Source: Paracoccaceae bacterium (lineage in GTDB: Bacteria > Pseudomonadota > Alphaproteobacteria > Rhodobacterales > Rhodobacteraceae). From it: 18,271 bases of DNA. Below are positions 1 to 7,705 of the stretch, in pieces. Every line of letters starts with the position of its first letter. Position 1 is the first letter of the stretch. The notes under the pieces are model-generated. The model saw only the letters and a program-made list of their open reading frames with translations, was not told the origin of the DNA and made no database searches. The stretch lies in contig SLKW01000191.1 of the NCBI GenBank assembly GCA_007134405.1, positions 1 to 18,271 on the forward strand. The letters run 5' to 3'. A program made the translations under genes and the position numbers.

Positions 1-268
1 ATTTTTAAAGCGGCGACAGATTTCACGGTCGACGCCATTCTTCACCGGGTCCGTGACCCATGCCGGTCCCTTTCCAACCGAAAGAGCATGCAAAGCCTTG
101 TTGCAGACGGGCCGCAGCCATAGTGATTGTGGTCATTCCCGCCTCTCGAAGGGATGCATCCGCCTCCGGTGGGGTATAGAAAGAGACAGAAGTTTGGCGG
201 CGATGTGGGGGCATCTCCAGCCAAAGACACATAAAGCTGTGCTGCCGGCACAGATGCGAGGGACACGA
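1..268. other. Gene-free leader upstream of the export operon
   Basis: No convincing coding sequence is seen here. The reading frame of the downstream export gene stays open back to position 53, but that extension (residues rich in His, Cys and Arg) does not look like a secreted protein N-terminus, and a good ribosome-binding site supports a start at 269 instead. A -10-like TATAGA lies at 175-180 without a recognisable -35 at the right distance, so no promoter is called. A small inverted repeat, GGGTC-cgt-GACCC, is at 47-59. The stretch probably holds the promoter and 5' untranslated leader of the two-gene export unit, but that is inference. Confidence 0.45.
237..253 (+). promoter_or_regulatory. 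Small hairpin just upstream of the export-gene ribosome-binding site
   Basis: CTGTGC (237-242) and GCACAG (248-253) can pair over a 5-base loop. The hairpin ends about 5 bases before the GAGGGA Shine-Dalgarno-like sequence at 258-263 that serves the ATG at 269. Its placement could influence translation initiation of the polysaccharide export gene, but a 6-bp stem in GC-rich DNA can occur by chance and no T-tract is present. Confidence 0.22.
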
Positions 269-877
269 ATGAGACGATTTCTTCTTGCCATGACGGTGGC
301 TCTTCTGGGCTTCGTCTTCACGATGGTTTCGGCCGAGGCACAGGGCTATCGCGTGCAGCCCGGCGACGTGCTGCAGGTCGAGGTGCTGGAAGACCCCGAT
401 CTCAGCCGGCAGGCGCTGGTCCTGCCCGACGGGCGCATCGCCTTCCCGCTCATCGGCACGCTGCCGGTGGCCGGGCGCACGCTCGACCAGATCAACGCCG
501 CGCTGGCCGCCGCGCTGGAGCCCAATTTCGCCGTCCGGCCCAGCGTCTTCACCTCGCTCGCCTCGCTGCGCCCCGACGCCGAGGAGGAACTCGATCCCAC
601 GATCACCATCTACGTGCTGGGCGAGGTGCCCACCCCCGGCCCGCGCCAGGTGCCACCGGGCACGCATGTGCTGCAGCTTTTCAGCGACATGGGCGGCTTC
701 ACCCGCTTCGCCGCCACCCGCCGCGTGCAGCTGCGCCGCTTCGATCCGAGCGGCGGGCAGGAACATGTCTTCAACATCGACTACCGGGCGCTCGAACGCG
801 GCAGCCCCTTCTCCGGCCCGGTGATCCTGCGCGAAGGCGATGTCATCCTGGTCCCCGAACGCCGCCTCTTTGAATAA
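269..877 (+). CDS. Short polysaccharide export protein (OPX/Wza-like, Poly_export + SLBB)
   Basis: A 202-residue secreted protein. Residues 1-25 form a signal peptide (MRRF, a hydrophobic stretch, then SAEAQ before the predicted cut). The mature protein begins with GYRVQPGDVLQVEVLEDPDLS, the hallmark of the Poly_export domain (about residues 26-110). A second, SLBB-like beta-grasp segment (about 112-200) contains YVLGEV, PGT, LQLFSDMGGFT and ends in LREGDVILVPE. The start at 269 was chosen because GAGGGA at 258-263 is well spaced and gives a clean signal peptide; 254 is the alternative. There is no lipobox cysteine, and the protein stops just after the SLBB region, so it lacks the C-terminal amphipathic helix that makes the outer-membrane pore in E. 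coli Wza (about 380 residues). It would act in the periplasm as part of an export conduit, and the beta-barrel gene directly downstream is its likely partner. Family assignment is firm; the partnership is inference. Confidence 0.9.
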   Translation: MRRFLLAMTVALLGFVFTMVSAEAQGYRVQPGDVLQVEVLEDPDLSRQALVLPDGRIAFPLIGTLPVAGRTLDQINAALAAALEPNFAVRPSVFTSLASLRPDAEEELDPTITIYVLGEVPTPGPRQVPPGTHVLQLFSDMGGFTRFAATRRVQLRRFDPSGGQEHVFNIDYRALERGSPFSGPVILREGDVILVPERRLFE

Positions 878-887
878 GGCCGCAGGC

Positions 888-2522
888 ATGCGCCGTGCAT
901 CACCTGCCCCGCGTTTCCGCGGCCCTTTTCGCATCTCGCTCTGCGCGTTTCTGACGCTCGGCGTCTCCACCGGCCTGATCACCGGGGGCTGGTCGCTGCG
1001 CGCCGCGGCGCAGGATCCGGGCGGCATCCGGTTCTCGTTCGGCGTCAACCAGCGGTTCGAGGCCGATACCAACCAGCGCTTGCAGACCGAAAGCCCGGGT
1101 GCCAGCTATTCCTCGACAACGCGCTTCAGCTTCGGCCTGCGGTCCGAGACACGCAACCAGAGCCTTCGGCTGGGCGCCGACCTTCCCCTGCGGCTGTTCA
1201 GCATCCCCGGCGACAGCCGGCGCTTCGCTACCGACACGCCGGATCTGAACTTCACCTACAACCGTGTCGCCGCGCAGTCCGATCTGCTGATCACCGGCAG
1301 TTCCCGCCGGGACGATCTGCGCTTCTTCCGCCCCATCGACGCGATCGTCGACATCCTCGACCCGACGGATCCGGTCGACCCGCTGGACCCGGTCGATCCG
1401 CTGCCCGATCCCGACGACCCGACCCTGCCCGACATCGATCCGGTCGAACCCACGGACCCGCTGCCGCCGGGCCTTGACGAGCTGCCCGATGACGAGGAAC
1501 TCGACGATGTCGACCTCATCGACGGGCGCGGCACGCGCCAGCTCATCCAGCTCGGCTCTCGGCTGCGGGTGGGGCTCGGCGGTCCGGTCACCACCACTTT
1601 CAACCTGAACCTGCGCGAATTGCGCTATAGCGGCGACGCCAATCCGGCGCTGAATGACACGCGCCGGCTGACCTTCGGCACCGTGACCACCCTGCGCCTG
1701 ACGCCAGTCACCGAGGGCACGGTCGATCTGTTGGCGGAACGGTTCGAGCGCGACGATGCCGCCGAGTTCCGCCGCGACACGCGCCGGATCGGCTTCGGCA
1801 TCCGCCACGAACTCACGCAGACACTCACCGCCAATGCCCGCCTCGGCTACAGCTGGATCGACATCCGCGAATTCGATACCGTCCGCCAGCGCCGGGGCGT
1901 CGATGCCGGGCTCGGCCTCGACCTTGAACTGACGCGCGGCTCGCTGAGCTTCGATTCCCGGGTTCTGACAACCGACGAGGGCCGGCTCACCACCGCCAGC
2001 CTCACCCGCAGCCTGCCGATGCCGAACGGCGCGCTCAGCTTCTCGGCCTCGGCCCGGCGCAACGTGGACGGCACCCGCACCAGCTTCACCGTCGGGCGCG
2101 ACATGGACCTGCGCCGCGGGCCGCTTTCGGCCAATGTCGGTCTCAGCCGCAGCCCGGCGGGCGACTGGGGCACGATCGGGCGCGTCAACTACGGCGAGAC
2201 CCTGCCGCGCGGATCCTGGCGCGTCTCGCTCCTGCAGGGCTTTTCAATCGACGAGGCCAACGAGGAGACGCGGCGCACGCTGGCCACGGCGAGCTTCACC
2301 CATATCATCAACCAGAGCTCGCGCATCAACCTGGGTGCAGCCTATTCGGCGACGCCCGACCGCGACAACGCCCGCTTCACCGCCACCTACAGCCGCGACG
2401 TGACCCGCGACTGGAGCATGAACCTGGGCTATCGCTACGACAACCGCAGCCGCGACGACGGGCAGGCGGATTCGCACGCCGTGTTCCTGAGTATCGGACG
2501 GAGCTTCAATACCGCGTTCTGA
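888..2522 (+). CDS. Outer-membrane beta-barrel protein with Asp-Pro-rich insert, probable polysaccharide exit pore
   Basis: A 544-residue protein. A basic N-terminus and hydrophobic segment (about residues 10-35) end in LRAAAQ, a typical signal-peptidase site. The rest is an alternation of short amphipathic strands with polar turns (for example RFSFGLRSETRNQSLRLGA, and near the end WSMNLGYRYDNRS), and the last residue is Phe in SIGRSFNTAF, the usual outer-membrane assembly signal. This resembles the BBP2-type barrels common in alphaproteobacterial exopolysaccharide loci. Residues about 158-212 are an acidic DP/VDP/LDP-rich stretch interrupting the barrel, likely an exposed loop or periplasmic linker. 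The ATG at 888 lies 10 bp after the stop of the export gene; an in-frame ATG at 840 inside that gene is less likely because it would put a polar tail before the signal peptide. The two genes probably form one operon. Barrel topology is well supported; a role in polysaccharide export is inferred from context. Confidence 0.8.
   Translation: MRRASPAPRFRGPFRISLCAFLTLGVSTGLITGGWSLRAAAQDPGGIRFSFGVNQRFEADTNQRLQTESPGASYSSTTRFSFGLRSETRNQSLRLGADLPLRLFSIPGDSRRFATDTPDLNFTYNRVAAQSDLLITGSSRRDDLRFFRPIDAIVDILDPTDPVDPLDPVDPLPDPDDPTLPDIDPVEPTDPLPPGLDELPDDEELDDVDLIDGRGTRQLIQLGSRLRVGLGGPVTTTFNLNLRELRYSGDANPALNDTRRLTFGTVTTLRLTPVTEGTVDLLAERFERDDAAEFRRDTRRIGFGIRHELTQTLTANARLGYSWIDIREFDTVRQRRGVDAGLGLDLELTRGSLSFDSRVLTTDEGRLTTASLTRSLPMPNGALSFSASARRNVDGTRTSFTVGRDMDLRRGPLSANVGLSRSPAGDWGTIGRVNYGETLPRGSWRVSLLQGFSIDEANEETRRTLATASFTHIINQSSRINLGAAYSATPDRDNARFTATYSRDVTRDWSMNLGYRYDNRSRDDGQADSHAVFLSIGRSFNTAF
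1359..1523 (+). repeat. Degenerate Asp-Pro repeat region inside the barrel gene
   Basis: The DNA here consists of imperfect short units based on gat/gac-ccg-gtc and gac-ccg-ctg, encoding a run of DP, VDP and LDP dipeptide or tripeptide units followed by a Glu/Asp cluster (ELPDDEELDD). The frame is kept throughout. Such low-complexity tracts can change length by slippage or recombination and, as protein, may bind divalent cations or act as a spacer. Both ideas are inference; the repeat itself is visible. Confidence 0.6.
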
Positions 2523-2530
2523 TGGCGGTT

Positions 2531-3550
2531 TCAGGCGGCACCAGAGCGCCGGTTTCGCCGCGTGTGCCAGCGCCAGGCCGTCTCGATGATGCTGGGAAGA
2601 TCCGAGCGGGCAACAAAGTCCCTTCCGAGGGCGGATCGAGCGGCCAGGGGATCAGCCACAAGTTCGGCGGGATCGCCTGGCCGGCGCGGCGCGATCTCGT
2701 GCGGAACCGGCATACCCGTAATGGCGGCGGCGACGGCGAGCACCTCGCGCACCGAATAGCCCCGCCCCGTGCCAAGGTTGAGCGTCAGCGCGCACGTGCC
2801 ATCCAGCAGCCGCTCCAATGCTGCGACATGCGCATCGGCGAGATCGCTGACATGAATATAGTCGCGGATCGCGGTGCCGTCGGGAGTGGGGTAGTCGTCG
2901 CCCATGACCTTCAGCGGAGGGCGCCGGCCGAGGATGGCGTCGAGAGCAAGCGGGACAAGATGTGTCTCGACCGGCCGATCCTCTCCGCTTTCACCGTCGG
3001 GATCGGCGCCAGCGGCGTTGAAATAACGCAAGATGGCGTGGCGGATGCCAAAGGCGCGGCCGTAATCGGCGAGGACACGCTCGGCCATGAGTTTCGAGGC
3101 CCCGTAGGGATTGATGGGCTGCGGCAGGGTCGCCTCGCTAATGGGTACACGCGCCGGCGTTCCGTAAACCGCGCAAGTCGAGGAGAAGACGAAGGCGTCG
3201 ACACCCTGCGCGCGGCAGACATCGAGCAGCGTGATCACGCCCGTGACGTTGGTGCGGTAATAGAGATCCGGTGCTTCCATCGACTCGCCCACGAGCGCGA
3301 GCGCGGCAAAATGCAGAACCGCCTGGGGCCGGTATTCACGGCACACGGCGTCGAGCCTCGACGCATCAAGGATGTCGCCGCGTTCAAGCGGACCCCATCG
3401 CACCGCCTCGGCATTTCCGATCGACAGATTGTCATAGCTGACTGGCAGATAGCCTGCCCGCCACAGCGCCTTGCAGGTATGGCTGCCGATGTATCCCGCC
3501 CCGCCGGTGACGAGGATCGGAGTGCGGCCGGCCTCACCCTGCACGCTCAT
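2531..3550 (-). CDS. galE: UDP-glucose 4-epimerase
   Basis: A 339-residue extended short-chain dehydrogenase, the usual length for GalE. It would interconvert UDP-glucose and UDP-galactose in the cytoplasm using tightly bound NAD. Residues 10-25 carry the Rossmann motif TGGAGYIGSH (G16, G19, G22), followed by VSYDNLSIG. The active site shows SSTCAVYG (about 122-129) and the YxxxK pair in NPYGASK (Y149, K153). Further GalE landmarks are LRYFNAAGADP and RDYIHVSDLADAH. The ATG at 3550 overlaps the TGA of the upstream GT2 gene (ATGA), so translation is probably coupled; no clear Shine-Dalgarno was seen. The stop lies only 8 bp from the stop of the convergent barrel gene, with no room for a terminator. 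Related enzymes (UDP-GlcNAc or UDP-uronate epimerases) cannot be excluded from sequence alone, but overall motif agreement favours GalE. Confidence 0.92.
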   Translation of the reverse strand: MSVQGEAGRTPILVTGGAGYIGSHTCKALWRAGYLPVSYDNLSIGNAEAVRWGPLERGDILDASRLDAVCREYRPQAVLHFAALALVGESMEAPDLYYRTNVTGVITLLDVCRAQGVDAFVFSSTCAVYGTPARVPISEATLPQPINPYGASKLMAERVLADYGRAFGIRHAILRYFNAAGADPDGESGEDRPVETHLVPLALDAILGRRPPLKVMGDDYPTPDGTAIRDYIHVSDLADAHVAALERLLDGTCALTLNLGTGRGYSVREVLAVAAAITGMPVPHEIAPRRPGDPAELVADPLAARSALGRDFVARSDLPSIIETAWRWHTRRNRRSGAA

Positions 3551-4722
3551 TGGCGATTGACCGATTGCCGTGAAGCGACGACCGGCACCATGCGCGTCTC
3601 GAGGTCAGGGGAAAACGCCTTTCGCCGTATGGTCGCGCCGCCCGATCCTGCTGATCCCCCGAGAAAGAAGCTCTCTTCCCGTTCGGCAAAGGCGACGAGC
3701 CACTTGTGCAGCGGATGGTTCTGGATCGGCGCACTTCCTATGGCCGGATTCAGTGTCAGGAAGGGATAACGCCGCCCGACCGGCGGCCGCGTCCACGTGA
3801 GGTGACGCTTGACAAAGCTGGACACCGATTGCCTGAACAACGGCCCCGCTATCGCCTGAGCGGGGGCCGGGGCGCAACCAAGCGCGCGCAGATACTGCTG
3901 GGCCGCCGTGATCGGACGACGCTTGTGAAAAAGCATGCCCATCGCACGCCGGCCGCGCAAGGCAGCCTCGGCCACGGCCAGGACATCGGTCGGCGTCTCG
4001 GGGACACGCCTGCGCACATGCTCCAGCATCAAAAGAAGCGACCGGTTCATGCGGTCCCGCTCGGCGGACATCGCGCCGGCGGTTGAGCGGTAGCCCGTCA
4101 GGTATTCCCGCACCACTCCCACAGTCCAGAAGCGGGCGATCAGAAGCTGGAGAAGATAGTCCTCGCATCCTTGTGCTCCCTGCCGCTGCAGATCCGGCTC
4201 GTAACCGCCGGCGGCCTCGAAGGCCGCCCGGCGCATCAGCAGCGAACTTCCGTTGCCGACAAAATTGAACAGAAGATGGCGCAGAAAGACATGACCCTCG
4301 AAATCGCTTGCAACGGTCGGCATCGAAAGCAGGTTGTCGTTGGCGTCGATGCGCCGGTAATAAGTATAGACGAAGCCCATCGTCGGGCCACCTTCGGCAA
4401 GGACGGCAACCTGTTTGGCGATCTTCTCGGGATGCCACAGATCATCGGCATCGAGAGGCGCCACCAAGGTTCCTGCGCTTGCCCGGATTCCGGCATTACG
4501 GGCCTCGGCCACGCCGCCATTCGGCTTCGACAGAACACGGATGCGCGCATCGGCGCGCGCCGCCGCCTCGGCAAGCTGCCGCGTGCCGTCGGTCGAGCCG
4601 TCATCGACCACCAAAATTTCAATATTGGCGTAAGTCTGGGCCTGGACGCTGGCCAAGGTCCGCGCGAGGGTCGCTTCAGCGTTAAAGGCAGGAATGACGA
4701 CTGAAACCAGTTCCAAACGCAT
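3547..4722 (-). CDS. Glycosyltransferase family 2 (GT-A fold)
   Basis: A 391-residue cytoplasmic or membrane-associated transferase that would add one sugar from a nucleotide donor to the growing glycan. The GT2 domain occupies about residues 5-230: VSVVIPAFNAE (6-16), VVDDGSTDGT (38-47), KPNGGVAEARNAGI (66-79), and the metal-binding DAD at 91-93 in PLDADDLW. A later GCEDYLL segment supplies the usual acidic pair of the acceptor side. The C-terminal 150 residues are not a recognised domain and have no obvious membrane helix. It is the first gene of a two-gene unit and overlaps galE by ATGA. The start at 4722 is the only reasonable ATG, although no clear ribosome-binding site precedes it. One sampled 60-base line (4321-4380) is about 52% G+C, lower than the right part of the window. 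Sugar specificity cannot be read from the sequence. Confidence 0.9.
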   Translation of the reverse strand: MRLELVSVVIPAFNAEATLARTLASVQAQTYANIEILVVDDGSTDGTRQLAEAAARADARIRVLSKPNGGVAEARNAGIRASAGTLVAPLDADDLWHPEKIAKQVAVLAEGGPTMGFVYTYYRRIDANDNLLSMPTVASDFEGHVFLRHLLFNFVGNGSSLLMRRAAFEAAGGYEPDLQRQGAQGCEDYLLQLLIARFWTVGVVREYLTGYRSTAGAMSAERDRMNRSLLLMLEHVRRRVPETPTDVLAVAEAALRGRRAMGMLFHKRRPITAAQQYLRALGCAPAPAQAIAGPLFRQSVSSFVKRHLTWTRPPVGRRYPFLTLNPAIGSAPIQNHPLHKWLVAFAEREESFFLGGSAGSGGATIRRKAFSPDLETRMVPVVASRQSVNRQ

Positions 4723-5077
4723 TAAAGCAAGAGGCCCAATTGAGAATCAACATTAAATGTAGATGTATCAGGTAGGACGCTGTCAAAGAAGGATTAACGG
4801 GCGCTTGATAAAACCAGAAGCGGCAGCATTACCTAAACGAGAGCGCGAAAATTATTTTCACCTTCGGGTTGCTAGAAGAGTCGAAAGCAATGCATTTTAT
4901 TATCAGGCGTCATCTGAAATTCACAGTCTGTACCGGTCAGGGTATCAAGGATAAAGCCCTACGGCCTACCCCTCCCTGCCCCCAACCCTCCTGCCCTTGA
5001 TGACCGCACATCCTGCAAGCACATCCTCTGCCTCGCGTCCGCCCCGGCCGGTATCTGCCGTCAGGGGTGAGATCCGC
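4723..5077. promoter_or_regulatory. AT-rich divergent control region between the GT2/galE and ABC transporter units
   Basis: This gap separates two divergently transcribed units. My count for 4741-4920 gives 74 G or C in 180 bases (41%), sharply below the coding DNA around it, as expected for promoters and for binding of nucleoid-associated silencers such as MucR-type proteins. A candidate promoter toward the GT2 gene is listed separately; no equally good one was found toward the ABC gene. A 63-codon open frame at 4763-4954 has no recognisable similarity, an unremarkable composition and no good ribosome-binding site, and is not called. Confidence 0.5.
4756..4786 (-). promoter_or_regulatory. 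Candidate sigma-70-type promoter for the GT2/galE unit
   Basis: Read on the minus strand, a perfect TTGACA (complement of 4781-4786) is followed after 19 bases by TACATT (complement of 4756-4761, 4 of 6 matches to TATAAT). Transcription from it would give a leader of roughly 25-30 bases before the ATG at 4722. The 19-base spacing is longer than ideal, so this is only a candidate. Confidence 0.3.
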
Positions 5078-6841
5078 ATGGTGGGCAGGATCGTCTCACT
5101 CGCGCGCGGAGAGCGGCGGCTGGTCCTGATCGTCGGATTTCTCGGGCTTGCCTCGGCAGTATTCGAAGGTATGGGGCTGTCCTTTCTCATCCCGCTTGCC
5201 GGCCTCGCGACCGGCGAGCCCCTCGACTTCACCATACCCGTGATCGGTCCGGTGCTTGCCTGGCTCGACGCCCGGATCGGCCTCGGCGGCGGTGAGGTGG
5301 TCGCGCTGGTCGTCGGCTTCTTCTGTCTCGGCATCATCGTGGGTTACCTGAACATGGTGCTCTCGACCGTGCTCTCGATGCGCTTTGCCCATGCCTTGCG
5401 CATCCGGGTCTTCGAGACCGCGCTCGACCGGCCGCTTTCGGCCATCGAAAGCCTGCCGTCGGGAAAGTTCGTCAACGACCTTACCTCCGAGACATGGAAG
5501 GTCTGCGATGCCTTGTTCGTGGTGATCGGGGCAGTGGTGAAGATCATCACCTTCGTCGTCTTTCTTGGCTTTCTGTTCCTGTTGTCTCCGTTCTACACCT
5601 TTGTCCTGCTCGCGATGACCGCGGTCATGGCGGTGGTGGTGCATTTCGCCACGCGCACGGTGCGCGCCCTGGGCCTCGCGGCGGTCGCCGCCAACGAAAG
5701 CTTCATGGCCTATGTCTGGGACGCGCTCGGCGGGCTTCGGGTCATTCGCGGCTTCGGCCGGGAGCCGCATGAACGCAACCGGTTCGCCGAAAGCTCGGAC
5801 CGGGTGCGCGGCATCTTCACCCGGATGCAGATCATCTCGGGCATGGTCGGTCCGATCACCCAGTTGATGACCGTGGGAATGGTGGCCACGATCCTGGGGA
5901 TCGCTCTCGTTCGCGGCGATTCGATCGCCACCCTCCTCGGCTTTCTCGCCATTGCCTACCGGATGCAACCGCGGGTCTCGGCGCTTCTGTCCGCGCGCAC
6001 CAAACTCAGAAGCCTCGAAGGCTCGCTGCTTTCCATCGAATCCGCGCTCGCGGCGCAACCTGCGGCATCCCAGCCGCAAGCCAAGCTGTTCCGGGGCCTC
6101 CGGCGCGGCGTGGTGATCGACGGCATCTCGGCGCGCTACCCGAATGCCGAACGCCCTGCGCTTCACGACATCTCATGCAGCTTTCCTTACGGCCAGGTCA
6201 CCGCCGTGGCCGGCTATTCCGGCGCCGGCAAGTCGACGCTGGTGGCGCTTTTGCTGCGCTTCATCGAGCCCGAACGCGGGCGCATCCTGATCGATGGCGT
6301 GCCGCTATCCGAGATCGACCCCGAAAGCTGGCACCAGCGCATCGCCTTCGTCGAGCAGAACGCCTTCCTGTTCAATGCCAGCGTGCGCGAGAATATCGGC
6401 TACGGCGATCTCGAGGCCGACGACGAGGCCATCCGCGAAGCCGCGCGCATCGCCCAGGCCGAGGAGTTCGTCGATGCGCTGCCCAAGGGCTTCGAGACGA
6501 TGATCGGCGAGAATGGCGTGCGCCTGTCGCAGGGTCAGCGCCAGCGCATTGCCCTCGCGCGTTCGCTGCTCAGAAAGCCCGATGTCCTGATCCTCGACGA
6601 GGCGACGAACGCACTCGACCGGCCGACGGAACGGGCGCTGCGCAACGCCGTCGAGGGGGCCGGCAGCGCACGCGCGATCATCGTGATCGCTCACCGGCGC
6701 GAAACGATCGAAAAGGCCGACCAGGTCATCGTCCTCGACCAAGGCCGGATCGTCGAGGCCGGCACCCCAGCCGAACTCGGCCAAAGCGGTGGCGTCTACG
6801 CCCGTCTTTACCTCGATGAAATACCGATGCGTGACGCTTAG
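5078..6841 (+). CDS. ABC transporter, fused membrane and ATPase domains (lipid/glycan exporter or flippase)
   Basis: A 587-residue half-transporter in the MsbA/PglK style. Residues 1 to about 300 hold six predicted membrane helices (ABC type-1 domain), beginning with LVLIVGFLGLASAVFEGMGLSFLIPL. The ATPase follows: Walker A GYSGAGKST (379-387), Q-loop region FVEQNAFLF, signature LSQGQRQR (from 483), Walker B VLILDEATN (from 503) and the switch His in IAHRRET (539). All catalytic residues are intact. It probably works as a homodimer in the inner membrane, moving a lipid-linked oligosaccharide or other lipid outward; substrate is inferred from neighbours. I chose the ATG at 5078 because AGGGGTGA (about 5062-5069) is a good Shine-Dalgarno and related proteins begin close to the first helix; ATG 5000 or TTG 4997 would add a Ser/Pro-rich tail of about 27 residues without a ribosome-binding site. 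Confidence 0.9.
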   Translation: MVGRIVSLARGERRLVLIVGFLGLASAVFEGMGLSFLIPLAGLATGEPLDFTIPVIGPVLAWLDARIGLGGGEVVALVVGFFCLGIIVGYLNMVLSTVLSMRFAHALRIRVFETALDRPLSAIESLPSGKFVNDLTSETWKVCDALFVVIGAVVKIITFVVFLGFLFLLSPFYTFVLLAMTAVMAVVVHFATRTVRALGLAAVAANESFMAYVWDALGGLRVIRGFGREPHERNRFAESSDRVRGIFTRMQIISGMVGPITQLMTVGMVATILGIALVRGDSIATLLGFLAIAYRMQPRVSALLSARTKLRSLEGSLLSIESALAAQPAASQPQAKLFRGLRRGVVIDGISARYPNAERPALHDISCSFPYGQVTAVAGYSGAGKSTLVALLLRFIEPERGRILIDGVPLSEIDPESWHQRIAFVEQNAFLFNASVRENIGYGDLEADDEAIREAARIAQAEEFVDALPKGFETMIGENGVRLSQGQRQRIALARSLLRKPDVLILDEATNALDRPTERALRNAVEGAGSARAIIVIAHRRETIEKADQVIVLDQGRIVEAGTPAELGQSGGVYARLYLDEIPMRDA

Positions 6842-6889
6842 TGCAGGTGACGGTAGTCGCCGCATCAGGATCGGTTTTGAATTTCGTCA

Positions 6890-7705
6890 ATGCGCCTCGG
6901 CTTCGCTCTCCTCACGCACGACCGTCCGGAACAGCTGATCCGCCTGGTGCAGGCTCTGAGGCGGGCCTTTCCCGACAGTGCGATCGCGTGTCATCACGAT
7001 ACCACCCAAAGCAGGCTTGACCCTGCAACGCTACCGGAAGTCAGCTTTGTCACCACTCCCTATGCGACCGCATGGGGCCATTCATCCATCGTCGATGGGA
7101 CGCTTGCTGCCCTCAGGATTTTGCGCGACAGCGCACAGCCCCCAGACTGGTACTATCTGCTCAGTGGGTCCGACCTTCTTATCAAGCACCCCCGCCGAAT
7201 CCTTCGTGATCTGGCCGCCGCAGACTGCGACGTGTTCATCGACAACACCCCGATACGGGAAGGGCCGTCTTTCAACCACCTCATCGAGGTGCGCCAGTTT
7301 CGATATTTCTCTGACACGGCTCCGGCTTTTCCCACGGGCTTCATCTGCTACGCCGGCGAGCATTGGTTCACCGCAAACCGCAGGGCAATCGACTGGCTCC
7401 TCGATCACGAACGGCATGCCCCCGGTCTTTTGGCTCATTACAAGGCACAGGAAGAGACTCGTCACGTTTCCCCCGACGAGAGTTTCTACCACACCGTTTT
7501 CTGCAATGCGCCGCACCTCAAGGTCAGGAATGACAGCCTGAGATACATTGATTGGTCGCGCGCCCAGGCACATCCAAAGACCCTCACGCTGAGGGATCTT
7601 CCATGGATTCTGCGCTCACATGCGCATTTCTCCCGTAAGGTTGACATATGGAAGTCGCGAGGACTGCTCGCCGCCGCGCGGCTGCTCGGATGGACGGGAA
7701 AGTAG
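6890..7705 (+). CDS. Core-2/I-branching-type beta-1,6-N-acetylglucosaminyltransferase-like protein (GT14)
   Basis: A 271-residue protein matching the bacterial Core-2/I-branching family. Visible landmarks are the N-terminal LGFALLTHDRPEQLIRLV, the WYYLLSGSDLLIK segment (about 88-100), GEHWFTANRRAIDWLL in the centre, and SPDESFYHTVF with the conserved P-D-E (residues 195-197, the Glu being the likely catalytic base in this family), followed by LRYIDW and HAHFSRKVD near the C-terminus. It has no membrane segment and would act in the cytoplasm, adding a sugar, possibly as a branch or a pentose/GlcNAc residue; bacterial members vary in donor. It follows the ABC gene after 48 bases and is probably cotranscribed. 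No clear Shine-Dalgarno precedes the ATG. Two 60-base lines I counted within it (7141-7200 and 7441-7500) are about 58% and 53% G+C, lower than the right-hand genes, which may mean a different origin. Confidence 0.82.
   Translation: MRLGFALLTHDRPEQLIRLVQALRRAFPDSAIACHHDTTQSRLDPATLPEVSFVTTPYATAWGHSSIVDGTLAALRILRDSAQPPDWYYLLSGSDLLIKHPRRILRDLAAADCDVFIDNTPIREGPSFNHLIEVRQFRYFSDTAPAFPTGFICYAGEHWFTANRRAIDWLLDHERHAPGLLAHYKAQEETRHVSPDESFYHTVFCNAPHLKVRNDSLRYIDWSRAQAHPKTLTLRDLPWILRSHAHFSRKVDIWKSRGLLAAARLLGWTGK

Noticed and set aside
44..67. Nested inverted repeats (GGGTC/GACCC and ACCGG/CCGGT) near the left edge
   Set aside because: Stems are only 5 bp and mutually exclusive, with no T-tract; too weak to call a terminator or operator.
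2522..3769. Long plus-strand open frame opposite galE
   Set aside because: It is antisense to a clear GalE with intact motifs; long antisense frames are common in high-GC genes, and its translation shows no domain.
4763..4954. 63-codon open frame in the AT-rich gap
   Set aside because: No recognisable domain, no good ribosome-binding site, and it lies over the candidate promoter and in atypical composition; likely chance.
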